A stretch of DNA of 64,000 nucleotides from the NCBI GenBank assembly GCA_021234155.1, contig JAJEKV010000002.1, forward strand, positions 15,539,428-15,603,427, given 5' to 3'. The notes beneath the pieces were generated by a model. The model was not told the origin of the DNA, did not search any database, and saw nothing but the letters and a program-made list of their open reading frames with translations. Positions 1-14,289 of the stretch are shown in pieces. This DNA comes from Isoetes taiwanensis (lineage: Eukaryota; Streptophyta; Lycopodiopsida; Isoetales; Isoetaceae). Position 1 is the stretch's first letter, and each line of letters opens with the position of its first letter. The translations under genes and the position numbers were made by a program.

Positions 1-184
1 CAATCTCAACCGCGGCATCAAATGGCATATACCACCCACTTACCTCCCAGGGTTTGCCCTTCTGCAACCCAAAAATGCAAAAAGAAAAATGAATTAAGGT
101 TTAAAAGAAGTCCGTGATAAGTGGGTGTGAGATTATATGCCATTTTGAACATGTTTACCAGCCGGAAAGCATTACCACTTTTAG

Positions 185-366
185 ATAGTCAGCATTTTCA
201 AGAAGCATATACATGGGCATGTTGTCAATGCAAACTTGTATCATGCGCCTTGTTGCAAATAAGCTTTCAAAGATATGTATGTACCATCGCATATGCAAGG
301 TTTGAGAATGCACATTATGTATTTAACGTGATATTTAGACAAGAGATAATTTCATGGAATGCATGA
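185..366 (+). pseudogene. PPR-protein fragment, copy 1
   Basis: This is the decayed counterpart of the PPR fragment at 22,201-22,383. The frame ending here reads FENAHYVF...FRQEIISWNA, which matches the end of a PPR motif (A..vFd.m..rd.isWNa). The upstream half is out of frame compared with copy 2. No PPR gene remains around it, so it is a relic inside the repeat block. Confidence 0.6.
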
Positions 367-491
367 TATGAAGATAGCTTCATGTGAAAATGCGAAAGAT
401 GTCCTCAACTTTTTTAGCACTTAACGCTACCATAGTACCTCCAACTGGAATATTGTAGTCTATCATATCATCTAATATTTGACAAAATAAG

Positions 492-1035
492 TTTAATGTG
501 CTTGTCCATAAGTTTAACCCTAGAATATCAAATCAGTGTCCAGTATGCAAGCGTGGATCTGAGACCATTGAGCATTGTTTTTTCATGTGAACACCTTAGA
601 TGTGTATGGGACTGGTTGTTTTCCCTTTTCAGTTTCACTAACAAGTCAACAACCGCTTTGGCAATTTACCCAAGTACTTGGACAGAGTTACAAGGCCGCT
701 TTTCATCTAGCAAACAGGATGGTTGCTTTGGACTATTCGAAAAGCATTTAAGATTTACCAATCTTCAAAGGTCCGATGTGGCGGATAATCGTGTTCTCCT
801 GAAGCTCAAGGTTACATTGTAAAGTCGTGATCATTGTTCTTCACTTGCCCCTCACAAAAGAGGGCGCATTGATTTTTTGAGGAGTTTTGGATGTGCACTT
901 TTATGCTTAGGGCAAAGCCGCTTCACCTGGTTGGTACTTTATCTCACGAGATTTTATTCCTGCAATGCGTTTATACTTGTATTTGACTCTTTGATTGAAT
1001 AAAAAGTCCGACGCCCTTCATGAAAAAAAAAAAAA
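492..1035 (+). mobile_element. 5'-truncated LINE 3' end, copy 1
   Basis: A 544 bp LINE tail ends in a run of about 15 A. The 17-18 bp sequence AATATTTGACAAAATAA flanks it at 474-491 and 1,036-1,053 as a target-site duplication. It encodes the C-terminal Cys-His region of a plant L1-type LINE (CPVCKRGSE then EHC), broken here into several frames. The same insertion with the same duplication is present in copy 2, so insertion preceded the block duplication. Confidence 0.85.
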
Positions 1036-1230
1036 AATATTTGACAAAATAAAAGTGCATTTATCTGCCACGTGCGCTTCAACTCATACAACTCGATCCT
1101 CTATTTCATAAAATTGTATGTGAAGCCATAGGCACATGCATATAACTTCCGGTTTTGTTGCATGGGCAAGATAGATATTTTTGGCACTTCAAATTCATCC
1201 GCCTCTTTATTTAAATCACAAACAATACAC

Positions 1231-4200
1231 GAGTGGTGATTAGGAATAGAAACCAAATATGGTCCCAAGAGCGTGAGTCACCGTGAGAAAAAATCCGCGC
1301 CGCAGTAGCAGTCGGTACAAAATATAATTACTCCATTTGGCCATCCGCCACCATACCGACTTCGTACGAGTTTCTATAATTGCTAATGGTCCGTACTCAT
1401 CTCCGCCCATTCTATCGCTGGATGGTGCTAAAATTTGTGTTTTCCTGGTCGCCTTCCCCGGATCGCGGTGGTTGTAAAAAGGTGTGGCCCTCCGGTCTTT
1501 CTTCTAAGTATGCTTTGCAGCTATTCAATGGCCTCGCCTGTCACATTTATTAACCTTGCTTGCTCGTAAGCAAAGAGAGCAACGCCTCCGCGAATGGTCC
1601 CTTTCTCTGCCTCCTGCACCGCAGGGCCTCCATTACCCTCTCCTGCTCGCCAATGCCACGCGACCGTTGTTGCTACTCCATTCCGCCGCTAAAACCACTA
1701 TCCCACGTATATCAGGCATAATCTTGAAGAGAGGGACGTTGTGGCTAAGTTACGAAGATCCGGAAGAATGGGTAAGAGCTGCAATTTAAAGTACAGTTCA
1801 AGAACATCATGAAAATGCCCAAGAGATGGTGGTTGCAGCCCGTTAATTGGAAAAGAGTCGACGCGAATGCAGGTTAGTCAACATGTGTCACATGTCATGA
1901 GCCGCATTCTCGATAATTTGCATGGAAGGGTGGAGCAGAGAGGTGCCCTCCCTGCCGCCACCCGGGAACAAAATAATGGGGGTAGATGGAGGAGGCCTCC
2001 CTCACCAAAGCGGTCAGCATTTTGGAAGGGTGGAATCGAGAGGCTCCCCCGGCTAGCCTCTGTGATCCAGGTGGCCGACTCCTTCGCAATCCTCATGCGC
2101 AGATGGACATGGTTGAGGCCGGCTCTGGTTGGTATGGAGAGGTATACAATATTTTGGCCAATACAACCGCTGTCTTGGAATGTGAGGGGAGTGGCTTCTT
2201 CCCGGGCAAGCAGCGGTGTTGTCTCTTTACTCCCGCCTAAGTTTTGCCATTCTTTTGTTTCCAGCACATAAATGTCAGCCAAGCAAGTGATGTACATAAA
2301 GAAGCACGTATTTGGACTTTAATTTACCAGCCTCCGGTGTTCACCAGCGCATCTATATCGGGTGTTATCGCAGATGGAAGTCATCCGCAGGATGTCACTT
2401 TTACCTCAAACGTGAGATAGGTTCTGGGCGGTGGATACACCAAATGGAAAGATAAAGGGCCAAGAATGGGTTTGAGGTATGCTCATAATAGACCCTCGCC
2501 GGCCGCGGTGCTTTGTGGGCAACTCGAGGAGTAAAGTTCTCCGGGACAAATAAAATGTTGCATGGTTGCTCGCTGGCTTAGCTCAATATGGTCGAAGTTG
2601 GAAAGAGATAGAAGCGGGTCATGCTCAAGCGTGGTGCAAGGATTCTGGCTGCATAAATGGCTACATGATGGTCGTACTATGAGATTGATGGTGATCGCAC
2701 CCTTTACGCAGTGTAATGGTTGACGAGCTTCTCTGCAGAGTTTGCGGCGCGCATGATAGGAGGATGCTACTTTAATACTTGTACGCTTAGCGGATTTTCG
2801 CCGGCCAAATCTTCTCGGATAGCTCAGGTTCCCCATCATAATCCACAATCCTAACTAATGATACTAATTGTCATCAGACTCCAATACCAAAGATTCCACG
2901 TTTAATTGCAAGTACCCGAGGATGATGAGTTCTCCCAGCGGTCAGAATGTTTGGTCTCGCCTTCACCAGAGGCACTGGGGTTGTTGCGCCGGTTGTCCGC
3001 AAAGGGAAGTCATTTTGGGTAAAAGAATGGAGAGTCGAGTCACGGGCTAGAGGCTATTGACTCCATTGGTACCGTGAATTAGAAGTACTCCGCCGGCCGC
3101 GAAGCCATACTACCGCGAGCTCGTGAGAAAAGGAAAGTTATTATCTCGCATCAAGCAGCTGCGAAACCGAAAAGCGGTCAAGGCCAAAGCGAAGGCGGTT
3201 GCAAAGGTTCCGACGTGATAGATGTACCGTTCTTTCTTTGGCGTCGCAAGAAGAAGGAAACTCGCCTAATTTCTATACACTTCGGTGTCGCCGGTATGCC
3301 TTATTCCCGATCCTGCGGAATTCCAAGCGCGATCTTCATCATCACTTTTCTTTCCTGCACTCCACACCCATTGCCCTTTCGGCGACATGCAATTAATGTG
3401 TTGGACTAAGGTAGCGCAGAATTGTGCTCTCGTTGTTTAGGCTGCTTCTTGAGTCAATATTGTGGAAGGGAGGGACTTAAAAGTGTACCACAGGTTTGAA
3501 AAGGGATAAAATGTTCGTCTTGATGGCTTCCTATTGAATTCTTCTCTCGTAAGGCTGGATCTGCTGAGGATGATATTATTTCGTAGCCGTAGAGCCTTGG
3601 ATAAGATTTGAATGTTGTATCTTCATTCTGAAAAAAAAAAGGAACAGTGAACCCAAGCATCATGTTTCTAATCGTACACTCTGTTTACATTGTTTTCCAT
3701 TGTATGCCAAGACCTTGGTGCGCATTACTGGCGCATAGAGTCCGAGACATCTTTGGTCGGTCTCTGCCAACACAACTGCTTTCTCCCTCGCCACCGGAGT
3801 TCACCAACGCGAAGTCGCCGCAGAAGGAATATATTGGGTCCCGGCGATGTATCATAGAGCAAATGTATCTTAAGCTTCATTCTTTAAGCTGCTCACTATT
3901 ATGTTGATTGGGCTCTTTTTTTTGAGAAGGTTCCTCTGGTACTGGTTTGTTAGTTCCACATCACCAGATCTAATATTCTTTCCGGTATTTACCATCATAT
4001 TTCTTTTGTAGTGGTGTAGAGGAATCATTTTGCCGTCCCCTTTACAACTCTCAGCCACACCAGGCAAGCCCTTTGTCCCAAATCACAAGCACCAAGATGC
4101 TTTTTTTTATATTCCATGTACCCAACGGGACATGGTTCAAGAGGTAAACCAATATACTCCATGACACTTCGTTCCTAATTGCTCTATGGGCCCAGAATCT

Positions 4201-5845
4201 TCAGAAGGTTATTGGTTATCATTCTCCTTAGCGACTGAGTTCTTAGGTGGCAAAACAGCTGTGGATCTGGACGGTCCGCCATCCCTCCCCGGTATTTTGA
4301 CTATCCTTGGAAGATTCTTCTCGCGATGGCAACACAATGCTGCCGGTATCCCGGCCAATTCATGTCTCTCGGCTCGTGATGCTTGGGATGAAATCATTAG
4401 TGGGTTGCGCACTTTGCTTTTGCGGGAATACGCCTAAACCGCCCATGCCCCAGAATCAATCGCTAAATGTGCTCTTTAGTAATACCTACGCTCACATGGC
4501 GCTCGCTTTACTAGTCTCAAGTAGCAAGATGGAGGAGATTTCAGCGATCGCCGAAATTTTATTTGTATGGGAAATGAGTTAGAGCAAAAGGTCGGTGTAC
4601 TTACTAATAAATGCATTAGACCTAAGGCAAAATCTTGGTATGCTGGATTTTCACCTCCAAAGCAGCGGTGATGATATCAAAGTTCATTTGGAGATTCATT
4701 GGTAAGGATGATTCTCCGCCCGAGGTTGTTGTAAAACATCTGATTTGTCTCCATTTCATAAGGCTTCCATTGGCCCTTCCTTGGCTTTTGCTTGTCATGG
4801 TATCCTGAGATCCTAATGCTTCTCCCCTTCTCTAAAGGGGTTGTTTATGTTTGGGACACTCCGTCGTCTTTTTCCATATTAATCCCCGAGGTACGTCTCA
4901 CTCCACAGTATTCCTTTGCGTGACACTCCCGCAGAATGCCTCAAAGGCGTCATCCATCCAAACATGTAACGATGATGGGTAAAGTACCGGTATCAATATC
5001 TATTAAAATTTCGGGTATGATCACCATCCCTACGTCATATGGGAAGCACAGAGAAATGCGAAAGTTCTGTTGTTACGAGGGACAGAAAATCGAACCTGCA
5101 TGGTCGCATTGCTGCCACGTGATTCCTCGCCCCACGATTGAGGTAGCCCGCAGGTTGCCACGATATCCACCGTATGTTTGTGTCTTCGGTATAAATTGCT
5201 TGTGCATTCTCAAATCCCCGCTTCCATCTAATAGATGGCATCTTCAGTCCTGCACCACAATGGAAAGTGTTTGATATGCGCGATAGTCGCCCACCCCAAA
5301 GTAGTTTCGTAAAAGGATCCATAGATGCCCTTCGTACTGTGTTAGTCCATAAAATGGATAATCGGATTTCGTGAAAGCTCAGCCTTTATGCCAGGGGCTT
5401 CGAGAGTATTTGAGCATTGTTTTTCTTGTGTGAGAGGTCGTGGCATGCCGGTCTTGGTTGGACGCCTCGACTTCAAAGAATTTTGCTTGCTATCTATCCT
5501 CGATGCTGTGGGCCCAAACAACTTTAAAACGAAGTTTCACTTCTCGCGATGCGAAATGGCTTCTTTATGGTCAACTGAAGAGGCGAGGTTGTTTATCTTT
5601 GGCGTGCTATTGTGATGTCTTGCATGAGGTGCTGTCTTCGGGCGCGAAGATAAAATTGTTAGGAGCTTACAATTGTGCTCTTGATCAAGAGAAGCAGCAA
5701 ACGGGATCCTGGGCATACTTCGCCTTCCGTGATTCATTCTCCCGTAGCATGCCGGCTGCACGGCTGGGCTTGTCCACCCAAGCTATAACCTGCCTTTGCA
5801 TTTATGTTGCCCTGCTCTCTAGTTGGTAAAGCTTGACCTTCAAAA
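1231..5845 (+). mobile_element. L1-type LINE, copy 1, heavily broken
   Basis: This is colinear with the LINE at 23,255-28,114. The downstream target duplication (ACAAATAAACAATACAT) is present at 5,846-5,862 and a shortened form lies at about 1,219-1,230. Recognisable remnants include the endonuclease start (SWNVRGVASS, about 2,176) and scattered RT pieces. No frame is open for more than about 130 codons. The poly(A) tract is 5 A here against about 23 in copy 2. The catalytic RT box is not readable in any single frame. Confidence 0.8.
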
Positions 5846-5956
5846 ACAAATAAACAATACATGGCGTTAATTACAAATCGTGCTATATTTTGTTGAATAA
5901 TGCACCAATGTCCATTTATTTTCATGCCGAATCCTTTGCAAAATCCATCAGCATAT

Positions 5957-6534
5957 CGTTAGTCCCGCGCTCCTCGCACGTGACTATTCATGCATACACG
6001 CACTACCGTGTCAAGTCCAAGGATCCACAATCCGGGCGCTGGTCACCATCAGCGGCTCGCCAGAAGACTCGCCGGCCTGACGCCAGGTGAGCGCCAAAGA
6101 CCACTGGCGCCAACAAGAGGCGGCCGACAAGGATCTTCCGTCACCGGCCAGCTGGCCGCAATTGCCGGGCGCGGATTTCGTGTTTTCAAGAGGCACCGGC
6201 CAAAGATGTCTACAACCGTTCTCCGTGAGTCGGCACCCAGAGATTAGTCGAGTAAACGCATTGGGTCAAAATATTGTACTATATATACGGCAGAGCTACA
6301 CATGAGGTTTACGAGTTTGATTATTTCGCCTTCTGCTGGCTATGCAGAGCTCATGTATCATCATCATTGATGACTGCTGCTTATCATTGTTGTCTCCATT
6401 TACTTTTGTTTTTCCCTTTCATTTGTTTTCTGCAACCGCGGATATGTCCCCTGATTCTCCTCTGGTATAGATCCAAGGGTCCCTCACGAGAGGGTCATGC
6501 CTTTGCAGAGTTCCCAAATCTGCATCTCCAAACA
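5957..6534 (+). repeat. LTR, copy 1 (plus orientation)
   Basis: This is the counterpart of the LTR at 28,237-28,827. It starts near GTTAGTCCC and ends CCAAACA at 6,534. The first bases of the LTR and its 5-base flank differ from copy 2 exactly where copy 2 has a CTG. Confidence 0.75.
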
Positions 6535-8100
6535 CGCTGTCGTTCGATTCGATTTATTTGCCGTTCGTCCAACTTACCGGGCCAGAACTTTCAGACGGCG
6601 CGTTTCATGGAAGCTTATCATCGGCGGAAGTTATCACATAGGCGATCTCGCGAGGAGGCTACATCTGCATTTAGGTTTCGCTGGCTTACTCACCTCAGGA
6701 ACGAGTTCCGCTGCCCTGTTCTCGGCTTCAGCGTAACATTGTTTACCATACTCTTTCGGCCACTTATTTATCCGTGGAGTTCTATCGTTCGCTAACCTTT
6801 CAACCTTATTTTCATACTTCCGGAATTATGTTTATATATCCGTCGGTCGCTCACATACACCGCCGCCATTAAAATCATCAGTTTCCTACGGCGATGGTAT
6901 CCATCGCTGGTTCTTCCACCATCTTTCCCTTACATCTCCTCCCACTCCTTCCCTCTCGCTACACCCTACCGACCTCAAAACCACGATCGCACACCTCCGC
7001 ATTCTCCCTCACAGCCCCTTCATTCCGCAAGTCTGTGCATCACATGCTTCACCTCCAACTCCCCACCAGACCTATATTATCTCTATCAAGTTCTGCCTAG
7101 GAATTGGATTAATGGTGGTATGTAACCGCTGAGGCTTAGATCATATGTTTAAATAAAGAGGAAGAGTAGGAGGTGCGTGTGATGTGTGATGAAGGAAGAG
7201 GGGTTATATTGCCACAAAGTAAGCGAAATACATCAACGTAATGATTTAAGTTTTCAAAGATGGCTTGCCGCAGGATGGTGAGAGGCTTCAAAATAGGGCA
7301 TCCGTAGCTAAGTTCCAATGTGTAGAAATGTTCAAATAGTTAAAGCCATGAATTTCGATAACCCGAGGCATTTTATCGCAAATAGAGAGAAGTTGTTAAC
7401 AGACCTGAATCCACAACCCCAAAGACGAATCGTGATGAATTTATCGGCAAGACCATCTGGCGGAGCAGCGGAGCGTGAACAAGGTTCAAACTGAATGGAA
7501 GGACCACCGGTTTACAATGGCACTTCACGGATTATGGTTGCCTGACCAGGCTGTCTTAGCTGGTGAGGTGAGCGATGGATTGTACGCGAACAAAGAAGCA
7601 AAATGAAGGGCAAAGAAAGTGCATCAGAGAATTGAAAGAAAATAACCCGAGAGTTGGCGTAAATTACGAACCCTGTGAAGAGGAAAAAAGGGGAGGACGG
7701 AAAGCGGAATTGCGGCGTTAGGCGATTGATTATGACAAGGTGCAGTTTAGATCAAATTTTGATCAGATAGCAAAATGTTGGGATAAACCAATTGTTTGGG
7801 GATATAATGGATGGATGCCATCGCAGACGCAAGAGAAAGCCAAAGAGTGGCGCTTAAGGGACACCATAGATCTGAAATAATCCACCGGCGGCACCAGCTT
7901 TAGTCATAGAACCGTAATTTCTGAAGGACGTACTTGAACTCGCCTGTTTATGAAAGCACTGGAAGATGCAGCGTCTCTTTGAACACCTTAATACGCAATT
8001 GTCCGTGATGCGATTTAGTCCCGAGGTCTTTGGTGATGGAAATTCCTTCTTGTGAATTCCCTGCTCGTTTTATTGTCTTCGGACATAACGGAATTGTTTC
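6535..8100 (+). pseudogene. gag-like ORF and pogo-like transposase remains, copy 1
   Basis: This is colinear with 28,828-30,540. The proline-rich gag-like reading frame survives only as fragments (6,497-7,100 in two frames). The pogo-like transposase and the basic coiled-coil ORF have no usable frame here. Nothing in this copy is likely to be expressed as protein. Confidence 0.6.
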
Positions 8101-9910
8101 CTAGCGTTAGGTATCTATTGTATTTCTATTGAATGTTTTGCAGCATTGCTGGCTGAATAGGACAAAGTTATTACGCTTCGCGTGATTATTCATTTTCGCG
8201 TATCTGAAACTTACCCGTTCGGTCCTCAATCTGCCGTACCCCTGGTGAAGCTGATCAGCGATTCATCTTCCTCGCCACGCGCAATGCCTCGTGATTTGAG
8301 AATTTCTTATAGCTCTACTGGGTTACTTCCACCGCAAAACTCGCTAACCTGGCTCTGTCATCGTTCATTCAGCATTTAAAGCGTAGATGGCGACATTTTC
8401 ATTTTCGCTCATTTCAGGCCGGTGGTTCAGATTTGAGATTTGTCCGCATCCGGAAGGCTTGAGTACTAATAGAGTTCCCCAGGTAGCGGATAACATCTTT
8501 GTCATGCTTGCAACCTCTATTTCGCTCATGCATGTAGAGAATCTTTGGCATCTTACGGCAATGTTTCCAAAAGTGTGCACAGCTTGTTCATTCTCTTCTA
8601 GTAAGCGTATAAAAAAAATAGCACTCTTTATTTAAGTGGTTCTTCGCAGAAGCATTCTTCGACTTTGTCTAGTGGATATTTGCTCTATCTTATTAGAATG
8701 CCATGGATATTGCCCACGTCAATTTTTTTCGCAGCCATAGCTTATATCATCATATGTCTTCATGGATGCCGCAATGTGGAATGCGTATGATGTAAAAAAT
8801 ACTATCTATTTGTCTATCTTTTAAAAATAAGATTCATCAAATTGGTCACACGCAAGCATCACCGGCTGTATTAATAAATGATATCAAAAGGTATATTCTC
8901 AAAGTGACTATTATGTATCTGCCACCTGCGTTTCACATTTGCTAAGAGAATATTGGAGGTTGATAGTTGATCAAGTATGTTTATAATGCCACGAGATGAT
9001 AAGGAAATGCCCCACACAAAATTGAAAATTGGGAAGAGTGTTTATCGATGCGGGAAGGGCCAAGAAATATTTAGGACAATAAAAATTGAGCCAGAGAACG
9101 GCATAAGCAAAAAGTTGTAGAGTTGGTAGCTATTGCAACATTTTAGGTAAGTGCCTCTTCCTCTTTCCGCTTTCGCCGCTTTGTTGAGTCGCGGATTATA
9201 AGATGGAAGCCTCACATCAAAAAGCTGCGTCCGCAACGTTTCAGCCATTGTTCAACGTGCTTCTGCATTAGTTTGATGCTGCATTCCCGCATGTGTGCTA
9301 GCTACTTGTGTTCATTTCTCTGCTGCGGGTTCAGCATGTAATGAATAATAGATAGGCATAAAGTTTGATCCGCAAAACCCACCATTGAAAGGCATATTCA
9401 TTTCAAGTGTGATTTAGAGACCCAAAAAAGTGTGGAATATGCAGCCTTTATCACACACATTGAAAGATTCCATTGTGGTGTAAATGGGAGCTTTGGGTCT
9501 GCCTTTTTCTATTTTAATGGGATTTTATGCAAAGGAGTGCATGCCTGACTATGAAATTCAGCATGGAATCTCATTTCTTCTTAAAAAATCTTAGATATAT
9601 CATAGCACCTAAATGACCCATTTTCGATTTGGCTATGTTTGACTATGAAATTCAGCATGGAATCTCATTTCTAAAAATCTTATATACCATCAGATAGTGG
9701 TCACCAAATGACCCATTTCCCTTGATTTCTTTTTTGAGAGCAGCCTTGTGATTATCAAACAAAAGACCATAAAAAAGTGTTTTAACATTTTTTGTTTAAT
9801 TTCTAGTCAATCTACGTCAATGCCAAATGTCCTCGCCGCGATATTTCTGTTCATCCAAAGTATGATTATTCAAAAAATCTCTCACCAATTTTAAAACCAA
9901 TTTGCAACGA
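8100..9910. other. Non-coding stretch of repeat copy 1
   Basis: AT-rich sequence colinear with 30,540-32,523. It includes a diverged form of the 90 bp tandem duplication (about 9,548-9,720, with GACTATGAAATTCAGCATGG twice). I see no gene in it. Confidence 0.7.
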
Positions 9911-10472
9911 ATGAATTGGTTCCTGAACTCTCAAAGATGCTCTATGAGACCCTGATCTAACAGAGAATCCTGTGGACTATGTCACGCCGATTGGTGCTGA
10001 AAACAAATGAAAGGTAAAAGAAAACAAAAGAACAATGAGACAACAATGATGCCTTGATATCAAATGAGAATGATCTTGAGTTTCAGAGAAGACCTGAAAT
10101 GAGACAAGACTCAAAACTCATCTAGCCCCTCGTGTAAAGGAAGCTCTACTCATATATATAGTACAATGGCTTTTGGCCCAATATAGACACTCGCACGGTT
10201 CCTGGCCGAACACCAGAAGGAGGCTTGATTTGTGGAATGCCGGCGGTGCCTTTGAAAAGTCCTGAATCACGATGCCGACGCCGGACGCGACGGGCCGCCA
10301 CTTGTCTCGGTTTTGTTGGACGCCAGGGGCGTGGGTTTTGTCTCCGCGCGGGTTCCTTTTCAGTTTTCGGCCGAGCGCCTTTGAGTTTGACTCAACTTTT
10401 ATCGCGGGATCCTGGACGGTCCGTCAGAGAGCGAATAGTCCCAGGTACTGTAGAGGGCAACAGCATCAACAC
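9911..10472 (-). repeat. Inverted LTR, copy 1
   Basis: This is the counterpart of 32,524-33,107 in the same inverted orientation. The polypurine-tract complement (CTCCTCCACCAAACG) follows at about 10,472. Its left edge is altered where copy 2 has CAACTG. Confidence 0.75.
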
Positions 10473-13371
10473 TCCTCCACCAAACGGTTAATCGTACCAA
10501 GAAAAAGGAGGAAGCAAGCTCGTAGGGCGAAAACCGCCAGCTCGGTGATCCTCACCGAATGAGGACGGGCCATATATAATATGAGTCCCAGCAATTTGAG
10601 GGCGCTGATCGCGAGCCCAAGGGCGTGATCAACATCAATGAGGAAGTGAGAGCGCTATTCATGCTCCTGCGGCGATAAAGTCCGGGCGAACAAACCGCAC
10701 TCCAAGCGAGAAGGCACCGGAGACCGGAAGGCACCGACGCCGCATTCTGGATTGGGTCGTGAAGATTGACGCCGCCGATTTAAAGAGCTTACCAAGATGC
10801 ATCCGAAAGACGTAGTCCGCTTTGATCTGCGGAACCCAAGGATCTCGCCGTAGAGGTGCTGCATTCTCAGAAGAAGGCAAGTGTCAAGGCCATGCAGTAC
10901 CGCCAGGCCGCTGCCAACCACGCCATTGCCAGCAGCCGGATCCAACGGTGAAGTTTTGGTCTGCAGGCACGCCTTCCCACCGTGAAGGCCGCCGGACAAA
11001 CGCTGGGATCCCACCCCGGACCGCCGGAGTCCGGTGGTGCGGGAGGAGTCCACCCGCCGCGGCCATCCATGTTCAAAAAGGGTAGTCGCCACGAGGTAAG
11101 AAACCGGGCGGAGAGGGGCCCAAAGCAGTTTTACATATATGGACATGAGCATGCCCGGTGGGTCACGACCGCCCTGACCACGCATGCTGCCTTAGATCGA
11201 GCCGCTGCAAAATCATCTATCCCATCTCGTATGGACAACAGTGATAGACAGGAGGACCATCCTTACCGGGTACCGCCTTTGCTATCCTAAGGGCACGCTA
11301 ATTGATTGTAGCCCGCCAAAGATATAAACTTGCTGCACCAATCTTCTCATGGCGCCCGCTAAGACGGCGCGACTGCTCCGGCCGGCTGCCGAGAGTGTGT
11401 AATGATGAGCAAGCTCGCATGTACCGGATGAAGGAGGTGAGTCCGATCATGATCGGAGCCGATAGGTTGCTATCCGAGCAACCACGTAAATCCTCCGCTG
11501 AAATACACCGAAAAGTTCTCGGAGGCCCGCCACAAATTTGCACCCGGTAATTTCCATAGAAGTCATGGAAGATGTACACCATCTACCGACAACAACCTTA
11601 AAGTGATTAATTCAAGGTCCTCACAGCGAAGGAGAGGTCGGCGAATGCAAAGGCACAGAGCAAACCTTTGTCTCATTGAGGTCCTACTGCATCCGAAAAT
11701 CCCAGACCGCCAGCGGTAGGAACATCAACTCCGCTTCATCCGCTACGCACCACTTGAACGTAGTGCGGCGCTTAGGCAACCACATAATCCGTAACGGAAG
11801 GAATGAAAAACCACGTGACGGTGGATACCAAGACTAAAATAGCCTCCGCTGTTTGGGCTTCTTCTGCCGTAGATTGAACCGCTTGTCGGAGTCGATGCCC
11901 GCAGTCACGATCCCGGGTGGTCCTTTTCTAACGTAAGACGACGATCACGACCCGCTTTGAGGTAGCGGCAAGCGTAAGAAGATTGCCCGAGTTCGGAAGA
12001 AAGGTAACTTCGGCCAACAATTTTCGTCAGCCTCCCGTTTAACCCGGAGAGATGTCAGAGGGTCGGGCCGCGGAAAGCCGAAGCTTAAGGAGGTATGCAG
12101 CATCACGCCTCTACGATCATGAACTTGAGTGCGTAATGGAGAAAGCTCGCATACAAGCTATTGTCGAGCTTAGCAATGTCTTTCTCCTTGTCACCTCGCT
12201 AAGAGGGTGTGCGTCCTTTTGTCTTTGTTCTCGCCTCCAACAATTCCCTGACAAGGCTTGTAATCGAGTCGTACGGACAAGAAGTGGCTGGGTCCCGACC
12301 TCGCTAGCCTTGAGATCCCTCACACCCCTGCAGGCTCTGCTTTTCAGCCGCAGTTCCCAGAAGTTTGCACGCGTTTTGTAGCAGCCAAGTGGAAGGTTCA
12401 GAACCTATCCAGGCCTGTGATGCTTGAACCCCTGCATGAGAGAGCTTCCTCAGGATTCGCGGTGTGTGGCGCTAGCCTTGGAACATCCTCGGCCGATATG
12501 CTGGATAAATGTGGTGAGTCGGGCGAGATGGGAGGTGGAGGGCCCCTGCGGTGGTCGTGGTTTGGGACGCCCTCGAGAGATACGATGAGAAGTGGATACG
12601 GGTCGTGAGGGAAGCTGAAGAGGGAAACAAATGCATGGTATGGTGTTGCTGGGCGACCAGAGAAGTCCGCGAAGGTGCGTTCTCATTGCGGTATACTGGA
12701 ACGCAAAGACCGCCGAAGTGGTGGCAATATAAAGCCGAAGGGGGCCAGAATGTGAAAGATAATGACTAATAAGAGCTTGAAGATGGCCACCAATCAAAAA
12801 GTTCAGACCAGGAGGGTTAGCCCGGCTTATCTACTTTGGAGAGGAGTTCCAAAAACAACATTTGTGGGCCAATCACAGAGTGAGTGCGGAGCGTGACGGT
12901 CGCGGTAACCACATTGTAGAATGGTTTATTGATATGGGTGTTCTTGATGGAATACCCAAGGAATTTACGCCATAGAAATTTGACAAAAGTGTCATGAGGT
13001 CTTTATTGGTGGAGCAGCGTATGTTTGTTTGATATGGAAACAGCGCCAAACCGCAAGGGATTATCAATATCTTGTAAAGCGCTCAAGATAAAACAAGGTG
13101 TTTGGTAAAGGAATATGGAATACCTCGAAATCGTGGCCGAGGCAAGATCGCAGCCATCGCATCACGCATAAAATCCTTCTCGATCGACGAGCATAGCCAC
13201 CGCTTCAATTGTTCCCGATTTGGCGCCTACATTTGCGAATTCATAAAGCTTTTGTATGCCCAATTTCCTGGGCTTAAATAACAAGGGCTTCCCCGAAAAG
13301 GTGGGCCAAAGACACCGACTGGCAGCATTTTGATCCCCGAGTAGAAGCCAGGGAAATTTGGGGTGAACCAT
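10473..13371 (-). pseudogene. Extra retroelement gene, copy 1
   Basis: This is colinear with the minus-strand gene at 36,134-33,110. Its start codon context is retained (ATG complement at 13,369-13,371, followed by a decayed form of PAPKFP). The coiled-coil and C-terminal parts are broken into short frames. It is recognisable only through copy 2. Confidence 0.65.
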
Positions 13372-14289
13372 GGTGAAGACAGCTTTATCGTGAACCCACG
13401 ATGATCTTGAGAAGGCGAGAGCCTTATAAGACGAAAACACGATAGACGAAAAGAAACAGGGCTACATAAGTGTTGGCTAAGGGCATGAGGTGTGAGGATT
13501 AGGGCAATCCGGATACGCCACGTGGCAACAAGATGTGCTAAGGCTGAGGCGCTTGAGAGGTAAAATTTCGCTAAGTCCCCTTAAAGGGTATGGAGAAGCA
13601 ATGAACTGGAAGATGAGACGAAGAGAATGACTCGTGACAAATCGGGCTAAAGGACACACATTAATGTTCGACGGGCGTTATAGCTGAATGGGTATTTAAC
13701 GTCAGCAACTCGAAGTGAGATACCACGAAACCAAGGTGCTCTAAGGTACCATGGCTAGATATGCGGCGAAAGATTCTCCATTTAGGAACAAATTTCGTAC
13801 GTGCGTAAAAACGACGCTAAGGCAGTATCTCTAATTGGTCCACGCCGACAGTGGGAGGTCCCCGCCATATAAGCTCCAAATATCGGAAGCGGCGAGATCC
13901 GGATGAGCCAAGATGTCCACTGACTGCATCCACAAATGCACTATGCCATCTAACCCACCGAGTGGATTACTGTGAAACATCCACCGATCTTCATAAGGCT
14001 ACACAATCGCGGGTAATAATAAAAGCAAGGCCGGCATGGCCGAACATGCTCATCCCCATACCACCGGATGGAGGTAATTTCGCACCGGCCGTAATTCCCA
14101 GAATAACCCCGGTACAGAGTCCTATGATCACCTCTCTCGCCCAACCCTGAGTAGAGGGTTCTCTTAGGACGAGCGTATAGGGCTTCCGAAAGCCCGTTGT
14201 AAATAGCTTCATAGAAATAGATGGGTACCTCATTTTGTGTGTAAAAATTCCACCTATATAGTCAGATAAATATGCCGCTAGTAGGTCAC

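Noticed and set aside
10225-11290. Several GC-rich plus-strand ORFs in copy 1
   Set aside because: All are antisense to the colinear minus-strand extra gene of copy 2 and are not conserved there.
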